DNA of 64,000 nucleotides from Adiantum capillus-veneris (lineage: Eukaryota > Streptophyta > Polypodiopsida > Polypodiales > Pteridaceae): contig CM043945.1 of NCBI GenBank assembly GCA_014529385.2, forward strand, positions 94,526,112-94,590,111. Direction: 5' to 3'. The translations under genes were made by a program, and so were the position numbers. The notes under the pieces were generated by a model. That model saw only the letters and a program-made list of their open reading frames with translations. It searched no databases and had not been told where the DNA came from. Shown here one piece after another: positions 24,601 to 34,721 of this stretch. Positions within the stretch are counted from its first letter, which is position 1. Each line of letters starts with the position of its first letter.

Positions 24601-24662
24601 TCGACGAGGCGCCTAAGGTAATAGAAAACTACTGGCAAAAATCTCCACCTATTACCAACTAG
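21528..24662 (+). pseudogene. Element C gag-protease, fused to LTR sequence
   Basis: An open frame of 863 codons (21528-24119) that continues in phase, through TAG (24117) and TGA (24186, CGA in A), to 24662. Residues 1-26 come from the LTR and are leucine-rich by chance of frame. Four knuckles follow: 28-40, 51-64 (last Cys is Phe, so probably dead), 204-216 and 242-254. Three use C-X2-C-X3-H-X4-C. A charged linker precedes the protease, with active site D630-G-G-A and ILGRPFMRE further on. The tail has the W-[VI]-P-K repeats. The capsid half of gag is absent because of the LTR-gag deletion. The long frame suggests recent activity or recent loss, not a working gene. Confidence 0.85.
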
Positions 24663-26337
24663 AACAATTGGTTTCAAAGGGTGACGAGCTCATTTCAAAC
24701 GGTATGATCTACCCAAGGAAGGGGGGAGTGTTTGTTGACAGTCATCATTCATTTGTTTCCCTCTCAACCTTTTTCCCTGACCTCTCAATCACCAATCTTG
24801 GGGAATGTACATATAAAGCTTTATACTCACAAAAAACAAAAAAATAAAGAGCAAGAGAAATTAGCAAACGAGTATGCACGTTAAAAGTCAAAACATTGAC
24901 CCAGACCTACACATTTACATCCAGTACACTGAAACAGAAACCTATGTCATGAAACACCTTTGATCCTCATCACTTGAGTGATGGAGGGTAGGTAAGATTA
25001 GTACGATAGGAGTGTTTCTGTTTTAGAGTTGAGTGATTAGCAAAGTTCTCTTTTCCCACTAATGTGCCTCCTGGAGGTATTCCATTTGTTTCCTAGTGTG
25101 TACAGGAGTGTGTTGCTATTGATAGGATTTGGACCTTCATGGAATCTTTATCTCGACTCACTCTTCAAATCAAGCGCAACCATCGACATAAACAGGTGTT
25201 TCTTGTCCATTAGCATTGCCCCTTATCTTTTTTGCATCTATGATTGTCAGCTTTAATTGTGATTGGTAGCCTAATATTCACCGCATTTGCTTAGTATCAA
25301 ACATTTAATTCAATGTAATTTTTTGTCATAATCACTTGTCTAAGTTTAAAAATCAAGCAGTCCGACTAAGCTAGTTTAACCAAGTTAGGTGTTAGAAATC
25401 TTCTCTTAATACCATGGGGAATGCCTTCCTAATAAGTAATGGTTACTTAGGTTCTTAATCCGATTTAGGCAGCATTGTGTGAAATGTACTAGGGCTTTCT
25501 AGTGGGCTTGATCCTATTGACCTTTAGCTTAAGTATTATAAAGGGAGTTTACTGGTGTGATGAGCCTGGGAGGTGTATCACTGTTATATGACCCCCCAAA
25601 GTTACAAAATTAAAATGCTGAAAAAGAACAAACATAAAATCAAAGTGCCACACTGTAAAATCTTAAGCTGGAAGAGAAATCTCAGCTTGATTTGGTACTT
25701 CACTCACATGTATTGCCTATGGTACTAGAGCCCTAGAGGTTCCCAGTGTGGGCGCTTTTCCTTGAAAAGCAAAAAACCCAACGCATACAAAATAAGCACA
25801 CACATCAAATTGAATCACTGTGAAAAGCCTTTGGGGGGTCAACGAAAAAGTAATCAGTCAAGCGATGATTTCATGAGAAATTCTTTTTATGGTAGCTTAA
25901 CTACAAGGTCTTCTAGATATAGCCTCTAGTCAGCCCTCGAACATGAATACTTGGCTCTCGCGATTAAACAACTTAATTGACCACTGAAAATTAAGAAGCT
26001 TACCCATGGTATTAATATTCGATCTCTAGTGCCTTTCGACCGTCAAATTAGCGACCCCAGACTTGTTTAATTTTTTACCTTTACATCTGTTTATGCATTT
26101 GATTACATTGCAATTTAATGTTCATTTTGCTGACAAATTGTTTGAAATTCTTTTACCAATCAATGTGTCTACCTAAAACTGCATATGCTTTTTAATCACT
26201 TATGAGAATGCAATTACTGTGCCAATGTTGTTTGATTTTGCAATGACTGAAGAAGGCTAAGGACATTCATCTCAAATGCTCTTCCACCTCGACGAACGAG
26301 CTTCAACTCAATAGCTTCCGAGGATGGAATCTACATC
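24663..26337 (+). other. Conserved non-coding tail of element C
   Basis: This corresponds to 10527-12132 of element A. It begins with an internal purine tract (24715-24728) followed by TGTTTGTTGACAG, with a TATA-like ACATATAAAGC about 75 bp later. No gene was found. A short frame at 25062 (MCLLEVF...) has a homologue in A (11800, minus) but diverges by indels and is not supported as coding. Confidence 0.6.
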
Positions 26338-26350
26338 AGGAAGGGGGGCA
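26338..26350 (+). other. Element C polypurine tract
   Basis: AGGAAGGGGGGCA directly precedes the 3' LTR start TGTTAACC at 26351. Confidence 0.85.
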
Positions 26351-26937
26351 TGTTAACCCTCACGGCTCACGGACACCCCATCACCTACGACGGACGTGTA
26401 TTATGTATTTGGTAGAGTCAGGTACCGGGCTTGTCGGACCAATAGGAAAAGGGTAAGAGTGATCGCCGATGAGAGGCGCACTCTAACTGGGACATTCAAG
26501 GGATTAGTTGGCTAAGCATGGGCGCCCAAGTGTGAATGGGGTGAGCTCATATAAAAGCCAACTAAACCTAAAATTCACTTATTCTCTCATTTGTGCAATA
26601 GAAGAGTGCTCTTGCTCCATCTCCATCTCCATCTTCTTCTTCTTCACCTCCTTGTGTGTGTGTGTATGTGAGAGAGAGAGAGAGAGGGAGAGTGTGTGTG
26701 CGATCGAGCATTACGAAGGCACGACGGCGGCGAAGCGGTTGAGCGCGGCACGACTGCAGCTTCTTCTTCATTGCGGCGAGGAATCCACCACGAAGACGAG
26801 CGTAGAGCGGTGAGTGACACACCCTTTGCTCTCTTGAGTTTGCTAGTTTAGGCTTGTTGTGTGCTTGGAGCCATTTGTGGCTCGCACACGGTGTATCGGC
26901 AAGTCCTTTGCTTCGACAGTGCGGCAAGGAGCGCACA
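26351..26937 (+). repeat. Element C 3' LTR (587 bp)
   Basis: TGTTAACC ... GCGCACA. It contains a TATA-like ATATAAAAGCC near 26550, a CT-rich run, a GT tract and a GA tract (about 26670-26690). Bases downstream of 26937 are the flanking LTR of element B. Confidence 0.88.
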
Positions 26938-27290
26938 CGCGTTCAACTGCCTCGCCACCGTCGTGCCGTTGCAATGCTCGATCACTCTCTCTCTCTCTCT
27001 CTCTCTCACGCATACACACACACAAGGAGATGAAGAAGAAGATGGAGATGGAGCAAGAGCACTCGTCAATTGCACAAATGAGAGAATAAGTCATTTTTAG
27101 GTTTAGCTGACTTTTATATGAGCTCGCCCCTTCACATTTGGGAGCCCATGCTTAGCCAACTAACCCTTGAATGTTCTAGTTAGAGTGCACCTCTCATCGG
27201 TGATCACTCCTACCCTTTTCCTATTGGACCGACAAGCCCGGTCCCTGACTCAAAACAATGTAATATCCGTAGATGTTTATGGGCCGACGC
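26938..27290 (-). repeat. Element B 5' LTR, outer part
   Basis: It continues the B LTR after the insertion of C (TTCAACTGCCTCGCC matches TCAACCGCCTCGCC in A), with CT and CA tracts and the CCTATTGGACCGACAAGCCC block. Past about 27254 the match becomes weak, so the outer edge is approximate. Confidence 0.7.
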
Positions 27291-27575
27291 CCATTTGCCA
27301 AGGTCAATACCAAGGGATAGGTGGCGTTGGGCAATCCCCAGGCCTCATATTCACTCGGTGTTGACTTCACTGTCGTATGTCATGTCTTCAATACTAAGGT
27401 CAACACCAAGCAATAGGTGGTGTTGGGCAGTCCCCAAGCCTCCTATTCACCCAGTATTGACTCAACTGCCTCTTGTGATGACTTTAACACCAAGGTCAAC
27501 ACCAAGCGATAGGTAGCGTTGGGCAATCCCCAAGCCTCATATTCACCCAGTGCTGACTCCACTGTCTTACTTGTC
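27291..27575. repeat. 96-bp minisatellite, about three units
   Basis: Units start at about 27300, 27396 and 27492, each with AAGGTCAA[CT]ACCAAG followed by ATAGGTGG/AGCGTTGGGC. They are roughly 85% alike by eye and lie next to the outer edge of the B LTR. Bases 27576-27819 hold nothing recognised. Confidence 0.8.
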
Positions 27576-27819
27576 GGTTAAGAATTGTAGACCTTTCTAA
27601 TGCATCTAATTGAACTCAAATTTCATTAGACATGGTAGCAATCTTAGATGACAAGCCAAACAATGGCTTTAACTAATTCTTTTGGATAAGAACGTCTTAG
27701 ATTTTCTCTTCAATTGCTATCATCAAATTTATGTATATTGTAAAGCTCCTATGATGCAACCTAATCCACCTCACACTAGTAGGTAACCCGACCCCCAATG
27801 CTTGGCTTTAAAAACCTCA

Positions 27820-27973
27820 CCAGGACCCTCACAAAAAAGCTATGCAAACACGACTCAAAGCAAATACCATAAAATGACAAAGTCATCACCTCACAAACAT
27901 GCAAGGTATCTTCCCAAAACTTTGTACAAAAATTTGATAACATAATAGACACTGCACTCAAATAGAAGCCAAA
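27820..27973. repeat. Left ~155-bp duplication flanking element H
   Basis: Runs from GACCCTCACAAAA to AATAGAAGCCAAA and ends exactly where the left LTR of H begins. The matching copy is 31522-31679, which begins exactly where the right LTR ends. They are about 80% alike by eye, similar to the divergence between the two LTRs of H. A weaker relative lies near 4640-4860. Confidence 0.7.
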
Positions 27974-28406
27974 TAGAGGGGTACACTAGTGTGAAAGTTG
28001 TGCATTGCACGTGCAATGAATGTAGAGGGATAGACTATGTGTGTGGGTGGAGTGCTTACTATCAAATGAGTGAGACCCATTATTCTTTTATGTAGAAAGA
28101 ATAAGGTCAATGGTTAGTAAATTAGTGGGCAGCTAGGCATCGGACGTCCAACCTTGAGGTAAGGCACATGCTGCCTTTACCTGATATAATCCCACTTAAA
28201 GGTGAATGTGCCGATAAGTGGATCCTACTAGCTAAACTAATAGAATGCACAAGAAATAGGCGAAAGACTCTCTCACCCTACACCCACTAGCTCACTCACT
28301 CCATCTACATGCAGTTGTATTCACTCTAGTGATACACGAGCGTGCGAATCCATGCTAGAGCCTACATACGAACATCTTTGTATGGTTTGCATAGCTCCAC
28401 GATGCA

Positions 28407-28876
28407 TCATCTTAGTGTCATCATCGTACGACTGGCAATCCTTGCTGCAAATGATTTCGTTGCAATAGCTAAGTCGAGCCTTAATACTATTAGATCGTAT
28501 TTGAGACGCTCGAATGCCAACAAAATCTTTGGAAACTTGGCTATACTAGCCTCCTCATTGCTATCTACATACACTACATCATCAAGACGACTCATCATGT
28601 ATGGATGTGTCATCACCGACATTGGGATGAATGTGTCCCTTTCATCCATAGGCATAACTATGTGTCCTAGCATCAACTAATCAGCCTCTAGCATGAGCAT
28701 ATCAAAGAACTCCATGTTCGTCATCTCTACGTGTGTCTCTAGGGAGCATACTCGTTCTACCTTTGTTTGCAAAGACTTTGACAACACCTGCTACATTTCA
28801 CTGAAGCAATCCCACTCCACCTCTACCTCTGCAAAGTCTATTGACATGTCCTGCATAACTATATGCCCTATCTCCT
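28407..28876 (-). pseudogene. Element H post-knuckle protein fragment
   Basis: A frame running from about 28876 to 28407 on the minus strand, with two in-frame TAGs. It reads as an acidic, heptad-like helical protein (for example VERVCSLETHVEMTNMEFFDML) followed by a conserved-looking segment (PMDERDTFIPMSVMTH). No family was recognised. Its place downstream of the zinc-knuckle fragment suggests a gag C-terminal region or a second product of H. Confidence 0.4.
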
Positions 28877-29137
28877 AAGCATATTGGATCTCACTCGTGA
28901 ATGAGACATGTCTCATTACTCGTATATCACATGTCAATGATGAAATCGAGACCAAACTGTCTCAACCTCAGATACATTTAATGGAGTAGAGAAGCCATAT
29001 CTAGCTCCTCTCGTAATCACAAGCGATCCGTAATGCATCTAGAAATACTGCTCTCGAAGCAATACATGACAACCACTAGGTAATGACAAGCATACATCTC
29101 CTCCTCTTGTAATGTCAAACACCAAACCATCAGTCAA

Positions 29138-29476
29138 TCACATACGGCCAAGCCTCCCACTAGAGAAGGTACTAAACCACTCACGACATGATGTGATGTG
29201 GAAGATTGCATCCTCACCTAGCAACCAATGGGAAGAAATGTCACATGTGCTAGACATATAAGCAAGAGGAACACTAGAGGTAAACGGGACATCACTGTCA
29301 CTTGCATGTGAAGCCACCTCTCTAACGTGTGTCAAAACCTCACATGCATCATGCATACATCTGTGATGATGTTGCCTTATACGTATGAAACAATGGCGCC
29401 CAATGTACCCTATGTGACAACAATGCCAACAATGCAAGTATCGGCATGAGCGAGACCTCCGCATTTTGCGAGTCAT
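29138..29476 (-). pseudogene. Element H gag zinc-knuckle fragment
   Basis: A 112-codon minus-strand frame with one knuckle-like motif near its start, CWHCCHIGYIGRHC, in C-X2-C-X4-Y-X4-C spacing. The expected His is Tyr, so zinc binding is doubtful. An Arg-rich stretch (MTRKMRRSRSCR) precedes it, as in many nucleocapsids. The rest has no recognised domain. Confidence 0.45.
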
Positions 29477-31287
29477 CTTTGCAAACTCTAAAACAAATAT
29501 CTGCTAAATGAATGACAAGAAAGCAAAATTTGCATATGCATCAAAAGGTGTATGGAAAGAAATCTTGGAAGAAATCCAATAGAATCTCCCTTGTAAAGTG
29601 AGCAAAATCTCAATCATAAACTGCATCAAAGATGCCAAAGTGGGAGATCACCTCGATCACTACACAATCATAACTATGATCAATGCATATGCAACATGTA
29701 GCTCAATGTAGCTCTACCAAAGTATAACAAAAAACAATCTCCCCCAACCTCTGCCAAAACCAACAAAAACCCATGAGTAGTCAACCGCCAAGTGATAATG
29801 TAAGCACAATGAGTAGCAATTACTTAAGACTAGGATAAAAGCTCTCAATCAAGCATAAAACGCATGACCATATGCATAAGTAGATAGCGAACACAATGCC
29901 AACTATGCATCCCACAAATAGTGCTGCAAATTTCAAAAACTCTGTAAATCTATATTTATAAACCTGTAGAACTTGTAACTTGTGGCTACCTATAACTTGT
30001 AAGCAGAAGACACACGATTGGAATATCCATTGATTGAAAATAGTGCATAACATGTAACCTGTATCCACTATGAGCATACACAAATCTCACTCCTACCAGA
30101 GTGGATATGAGAACACAAAATACGAGTCCAAACTAACAAAATTTGTCAAACTGAGAGTCAAAATTCGATCATCATTAGTGTGGGAGTCACACTCGGCTAC
30201 TAAAGCATTAAAGAGTAGACTACAAATACACAGAGACTATGGTGATAACTAGGGAAAAATCCGACAAGGTTTCCCTTGTATTTGAGCAAAATCTCAAAAA
30301 ATCTTACCAAAGCCGGCATACATAAGTCCTGTGAAGACAACTAGGTGATGTGCATAAACATATATCAAATCTCTTATCCACAATACATCAATTTAAATTT
30401 ATTGAAAAAATCTTCAAACACAATGGAGAGAAGCAAGACAAATTGTTGGGTTGAACAATAAATCTATCAGAGACAAAACCGTTTCAAATCATAAATCCAC
30501 ATACATGCATACATAAACTACCAAAACTATGGCAACAAATCTCACTCCTACTGCAAAGTATCTCTCTCGACAACTCCACCTATCAGTAATCTGTATACCT
30601 ATCAGGTGCAACAATTGTCTCAATCTATATCTGCATATACATACATAAGCGAAATGCACTAAACTAAGTGCTACAACCTCTCTAGAATCCCACACAATCT
30701 TAACACGCACAAAACTGCATCCGGATGTGTATCAATCCGAAAAGCACATCCCTAATGCAAGGTAAATCGTCTCCCAAATAGCACCACAACATTACATACA
30801 TATCTAGAGACATAAACTACATAATGCTCTGTAGTGTAGGAATCCAATTGTCAAAGTGTCTATGCGTAGAAATTGTTGCAAAAAATTAAACATTCAAAAG
30901 TTAAAAATTTTGATACCTCCAATGCATCTAGAACGTCAAGAAACCCTAGGATAGACTCTTAACTCATATAGATCTAAGTATGACTGTGAGAGCTACGCCA
31001 AAAAACAACGTTTTGCAACTCGAAAGTGCAAAATAAACTTGTTATTGCACATGCTATAGTTTTGATTAAAATTTCAAAAAATAAACATCGCCATCGTGTC
31101 TAGAATGTGCAAAACGCCCAACTTAGACTCTTGGATCATATCCATCCGACTCCATGTGACTGAAAAATGCCAAAAACAGTGTTTCCAAGCCCAAAAATGG
31201 CAAAAAAATGAGCTGCAAAAATCACATTCCTGCTTTTCTCTTCTCTCCATGATGCAATGTCAAGTTTTTCATTGCCACTCCCCCTGT
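29477..31287 (-). other. Element H leader and gag N-terminal region, decayed
   Basis: No continuous frame is supported. It probably held the start of gag and the leader. The part nearest the PBS contains a diverged tandem duplication (30905-31220, period about 174 bp). Confidence 0.4.
30905..31220. repeat. Diverged tandem units in element H leader
   Basis: Two units starting near 30919 (CAATGCATCTAGAACGTC) and 31093 (CATCGTGTCTAGAATGTGC), each followed by TTAGACTCTT-like and CATAT-ATC segments. The layout resembles 8760-9445. Confidence 0.55.
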
Positions 31288-31299
31288 GCTCTGATGTCA
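31288..31299 (-). other. Primer-binding site of element H, Met-tRNA type
   Basis: The minus strand reads TGACATCAGAGC, two transitions from TGGTATCAGAGC, one base from the LTR edge at 31301. Confidence 0.65.
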
Positions 31300-31521
31300 G
31301 TGGAAGGGTACACTAGTGCAGAAGCTATGCGATGTGGGTGCGCGTGCGGCGAGTGTAGAGTGATAGACTGTGTGTGTGGGTGGAGTACTCACTACCAAAT
31401 GAGTGAGACACCTTATTATTTTATGTAGAAAGAAGAAAGTCAGTTGTCAGTAAGTCAATGGGTAGTTTGAATATCAAACATCCGGCCTCGAGGCAAGGTA
31501 CATGCCGCCTTTAGCCCAACA

Positions 31522-31679
31522 ACCATGACCCTCACAAAAGGCTATGCATGCAAACACGACTCAAAACAAATTCCATAAAATGACAAAGCCATTACTTCAC
31601 AAAAATAAAAGGAAGCTTCCCCAAACTTTGAACGAAGTTTTATTAACATAATAGACATAGCACTCAAATAGAAGCCAAA
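31522..31679. repeat. Right ~155-bp duplication flanking element H
   Basis: Begins ACCATGACCCTCACAAAAGG directly after the right LTR of H and ends AATAGAAGCCAAAT. It pairs with 27820-27973. Confidence 0.7.
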
Positions 31680-31859
31680 TCAAGCAAGGAACTTGAAATC
31701 TATCAGAAGTCTCCTGATGGGAGTATGAGAGATGTAACAAGAGAAAAACAATACAAAAATGCATCAAACATATTGTAAAATGTCTTAAAGCAACATTGAT
31801 GACATCACGCATGATGCATCAAACAACAAACTTAACCTCAGTGTTGTTGTATATACAAT

Positions 31860-32130
31860 TGTAGGAATGTGTGCAAAGATGGAGAAGATGAAGGAGAAGC
31901 TCAAGAGCACATAAAATAAGTAGTATTACAAAGTGTGCCAATACAAAGATAAAGCTTGCCTTAAAGTGATGGATGTATATGCAAGTTGCAAGAAAAAAAC
32001 CTTTTGAAGAGAGAAAACATGCCATGTTGGTCCTAAGTGTGTTCACACACTTACTACCATAATATGGTAACAAGCACCGCCTAGGAGTGATGTGGTGAAC
32101 ATGAGCTGGCACTCATGTATAGGGAAGTGC
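31860..32130 (-). repeat. Copia 3' LTR fragment
   Basis: It lies just downstream (minus strand) of the Copia RNase H end. It shares with 4390-4540 the order AAGCTTG...GATGG...GTATAT, the AAAACCTNTTG block and GTGTTCACACAC. Edges are approximate. Confidence 0.5.
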
Positions 32131-32144
32131 CAGACCCTGTGTGA

Positions 32145-32520
32145 TCAAACCACAAAGGGGAGTAAGCCCAAAGCTTTGCGGAAAGCTTTGAAGTTCTCAA
32201 GAGGCAAAGCCTTTGTGAAAAGATTAGCATGGTTGTCTTGCTTAGGCACATAAGCTAGGTTGATCTCTCCTACAAATAGTCTCTCTCTAACATAATGATA
32301 ATGCATCTCTGTGTGCTTTTGTGCAAGCATGGAACATTGGGTTCCTCACAACTTCCAAAGCTCTCTCACTATCAGTAGAGATGGTGGCAGTAGCAGAGAT
32401 GGAAAAGATTTTTTTTTTTGATGTGTAGTGTCCTTTGAGTGAGGGTTTCAATAAACACCACTGTAGTGTCCTTTGAGTGAGGGTTTCAATAAACACCACT
32501 GGAGTCGACTCCCTATGGAG
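32145..32520 (-). pseudogene. Ty1/Copia RNase H C-terminal end
   Basis: This is the last part of a Copia polyprotein on the minus strand. STDSERALEVVRNPMFHACTK matches the RNase H segment that normally reads D-N-x-S-A-x-x-L-x-x-NP-x-FH-x-RTK. A frame change near 32300 leads to HYHYVRERLFVGEINLAYV and ADLFTK-like ANLFTKALPLENF, ending RKALGLLPFVV and a TGA at 32145-32147. Upstream RT and integrase are absent. A 38-bp tandem duplication (32425-32500) lies in the coding part. Confidence 0.75.
32425..32500. repeat. 38-bp exact tandem duplication
   Basis: Two copies of GTAGTGTCCTTTGAGTGAGG plus GTTTCAATAAACACCACT, starting at 32425 and 32463, inside the decayed Copia RNase H. Confidence 0.88.
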
Positions 32521-33570
32521 GTGAGAAGGTCATATTACCAAAGAAAAAGTATCAATTCTGAGTCTTTATCGATTTTCAAGCCTCTAAATATTAAGTGATT
32601 AGCCATGCAGTAGTATTGTGAGTAACAGAGATTATCCATGTGGTGTTATTTTGTTTAAATCATTGATTATGTCTTTGCTTCATGGTATATGGTCTAAAAT
32701 TGCTCACCTCTTGGAGACAAAGATAATTGAACAACTTTCCTTGCAAAAAATTACCAACACTTGACACCTGGGTGGCTTATCGTGTATTGTAAAGAGTTTG
32801 TGCTTAGTTTACAATCAAGTCAATTCATTGGAGGTGTTGAGAAGTTAAGCATAAAAAGGGTTGGTGTTGTGAGGCCAGTCCCTATTTTGGGAGGGCTCCA
32901 TAACAATAAGTCAAGGCCCTCAAAATAGGGCGTTGAAGAGCCAAAGGCTTTAATAATATGAAACTCATCAGCAATGGTGTCGAGTAGTAGCGTCTATGAG
33001 AGAAAGATCAGATTGTGTTGCAGGGTAGGGACTATCTTGGTCATCATCGATGGGAAGAAATTGGCGACAGATTTGGATACAATGGCACCAACCACCAGGT
33101 TTAGTGCAAGTCAAACTCAGCCCTTCTTTGGCTCGAGGGATTGTTCACCTACGAAGATGGCGATGTCAACATAGAGTACCCAGAGCTTCAAAATAGCTTT
33201 GACTGCCTGTCATGGTCAAGAAGATCGGAACTTGGGGACTTGTGGTTTACAGACCCGCGACGATACGGAAAAAAAATCCGCTTCTTCTTCTCCTACTTCT
33301 ACATGTCTTCTTCCTCTTCTTCTATAGCCTACAAAATATATTGTACATCTTATATCGCACACCCTGGGTGCTATCCTCACTAACCAAGGAAGAGAGCCAT
33401 ACCATCAATCAAGAAAGAGAGCTATACTTAAGAACAAAGAAACAATTCATGCAAAGGACACCCATTCTTAAAATTGACAATAAAATTTCAATACAAAAAA
33501 TAGAGCTTTGACTGTTGTAGGCAAAAGTCTCCATAGCCATGGTTGTTGTGTACCCAAGAGCATAGCCATG

Positions 33571-33582
33571 GCTTTGATACCA
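33571..33582 (-). other. Orphan Met-tRNA primer-binding site
   Basis: The minus strand reads TGGTATCAAAGC followed by CATGG. Sequence to its right starts TGCAACAACAACATG and may be a decayed LTR, but no second copy was found. Confidence 0.5.
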
Positions 33583-33927
33583 GTGCAACAACAACATGTG
33601 GTGCACCTGCAAAATAATTTAAAAAACATGAATCAAGAGAAAGTAGAGAGCTAGCATACATGCGCATCTCCACAGCCGGAGTGCTATGTATGCACATGAA
33701 GGTAGAGATGAGAGATAGAGAAGAGAGAAGAAGAGACATGAGCACTGGGTATAATCTCCCTCTGTGAAAAGTAAGCTTCTTCCTTCTGCACGTATTTAAT
33801 TCATAGAGAAGGAGTAAAGCTCAAAACAAATACAATCCACTTTGGCTAAAAATAGGAGCGATCCATAAAGTCTATTTACAACGAAAAGTAACAGCTCTAA
33901 TAATAATTGGTGCATGCCATTTGACTG

Positions 33928-34106
33928 TACAATTTGGGCTTGAAGCCATCATCAACGCGTCTTGTCCCTATCTACTCACTGATCCAACTAAACAACAACA
34001 CCATACCATGTGATCATACAATTTAGGCTTGAAGCCATCACCAATGCGTCTTGCACCTAGCTACTCCACTGATCCAACTGAACAACAACACCATACCATG
34101 TGATCA
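33928..34106. repeat. 89-bp tandem duplication
   Basis: Copies start TACAATTTGGGCTTGAAGCC (33928) and TACAATTTAGGCTTGAAGCC (34017), both ending AACAACACCATACCATGTGA. They are about 90% alike. Confidence 0.85.
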
Positions 34107-34692
34107 TAATAATCAATCCTCAACACACCATCAATAAAAACAAATTCAAGGAAGCAATATACAAATGTCCAAATATTCATTTCCATTATACTTAAAGTCT
34201 CCTATGGAGACATAAGAGCTTTTAACACAAGAAATAAATGGCAAGTGTACAATACTTGGATGCTTCATGGGTGAACTAAAGTACATTTGAGCTCAACACA
34301 TAATGAAAGAGGTGTGTAGATTGTTTGTATGTCAAGGTATTCGCAAGTAGAGAAAGAGAGGGCAATATATGCTCAAAATGTAAGAAGGTACATTGCCCCC
34401 ACACATTGGAGCTTCTTTTACAACACATATAAGAAAATATAAGAATACATTAGAGCGTTCAAGAATGAAGCACGAATGTTGATTTGGTCTAAGAAGGACA
34501 TACGTGAGTCGGCATTGTTCGTAGTCACTAGAAGAAGCATTTGAGGAGTGGTGAACAATGAAAGAAAGCCACTGATATATGGTTCAATGAAAAGGTGAGG
34601 TGGACTATGTAAGGTGGTCGGGTTCAATCCCTAGTTAGAGTCACTCAGACCTTCCATGGGACTCCTTTGCATAAAATGAACTAAGCTTTGCG

Positions 34693-34705
34693 TAGTTAGG
34701 GTTTT
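34693..34705 (-). promoter_or_regulatory. Telo-box near the RRM gene start
   Basis: TTAGGGTTTT, 17-30 bp upstream of the ATG, matches the reverse of the plant telo-box AAACCCTAA. In plants this motif is common near the start of translation- and RNA-related genes. Its role here is inferred. Confidence 0.4.
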
Positions 34706-34721
34706 TTGAATTTGGAATAGC

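Larger units (their letters stand above)
21288..26937 (+). mobile_element. Element C: gag-protease LTR retrotransposon inserted in B's LTR
   Basis: A plus-strand member of the same family. It has a truncated 5' LTR (21288 to about 21606), gag-protease frame (21528-24662), non-coding tail, PPT (26338-26350) and full 3' LTR (26351-26937). Flanks are CGCGC (21283-21287) and CGCGT (26938-26942), a 5-bp target duplication with one transition. Past the right flank, the LTR of B continues. The 5' and 3' LTR copies differ at only about two sites over ~315 bp, so the insertion is young. The PBS, leader and first half of gag are deleted, so this copy could not be reverse transcribed normally. Confidence 0.88.
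9446..27290 (-). mobile_element. Element B: oldest copy of the gag-protease LTR family, in pieces
   Basis: B is an LTR element on the minus strand, split by two later insertions. From its 5' end its pieces are: the outer part of the 5' LTR (26938 to about 27290), the inner part of the 5' LTR (21095-21287), PBS (21073-21090), leader, gag N-terminal half (20352-18512) and gag core (9933-9446). Element C sits in its 5' LTR. Element A sits in its gag. B stops at about 9445, inside the first zinc knuckle region, so its 3' half is lost. Internal sequence matches A closely throughout. The right end past about 27254 is diverged and the exact LTR edge is uncertain. Confidence 0.75.
27974..31521 (-). 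mobile_element. Element H: small gag-only LTR element
   Basis: The minus-strand 5' LTR is 31301-31521 and the 3' LTR is 27974 to about 28186 (about 215-220 bp, near 78% alike by eye). A Met-type PBS is at 31288-31299. The internal region (about 3.1 kb) holds gag fragments only, with no protease, RT or integrase, so it resembles TR-GAG or large derivative elements. No 5-bp target duplication was found (CCAAA against ACCAT); instead ~155-bp direct duplications flank it. Confidence 0.65.
32521..34721. other. No gene; one PBS-like site and a duplication
   Basis: No coding region is supported. The stretch includes a Met-type PBS (33571-33582) with no identifiable partner LTR, an 89-bp tandem duplication (33928-34106) and the upstream region of the RRM gene. 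The short plus frames at 32974-33511 have no recognised family. Confidence 0.45.

Noticed and set aside
25062-25256. Small conserved protein in the non-coding tail of A and C
   Set aside because: The first ~30 codons match in both copies, but indels break the frame soon after, as expected for shared non-coding sequence.
27291-27575. Regularly spaced repeats as a CRISPR array
   Set aside because: The whole 96-bp unit is repeated with no unique spacers, and the setting is a plant nuclear genome.
31096-31428. 110-codon plus-strand frame
   Set aside because: It spans the leader repeats, PBS and LTR of element H and has no family features.
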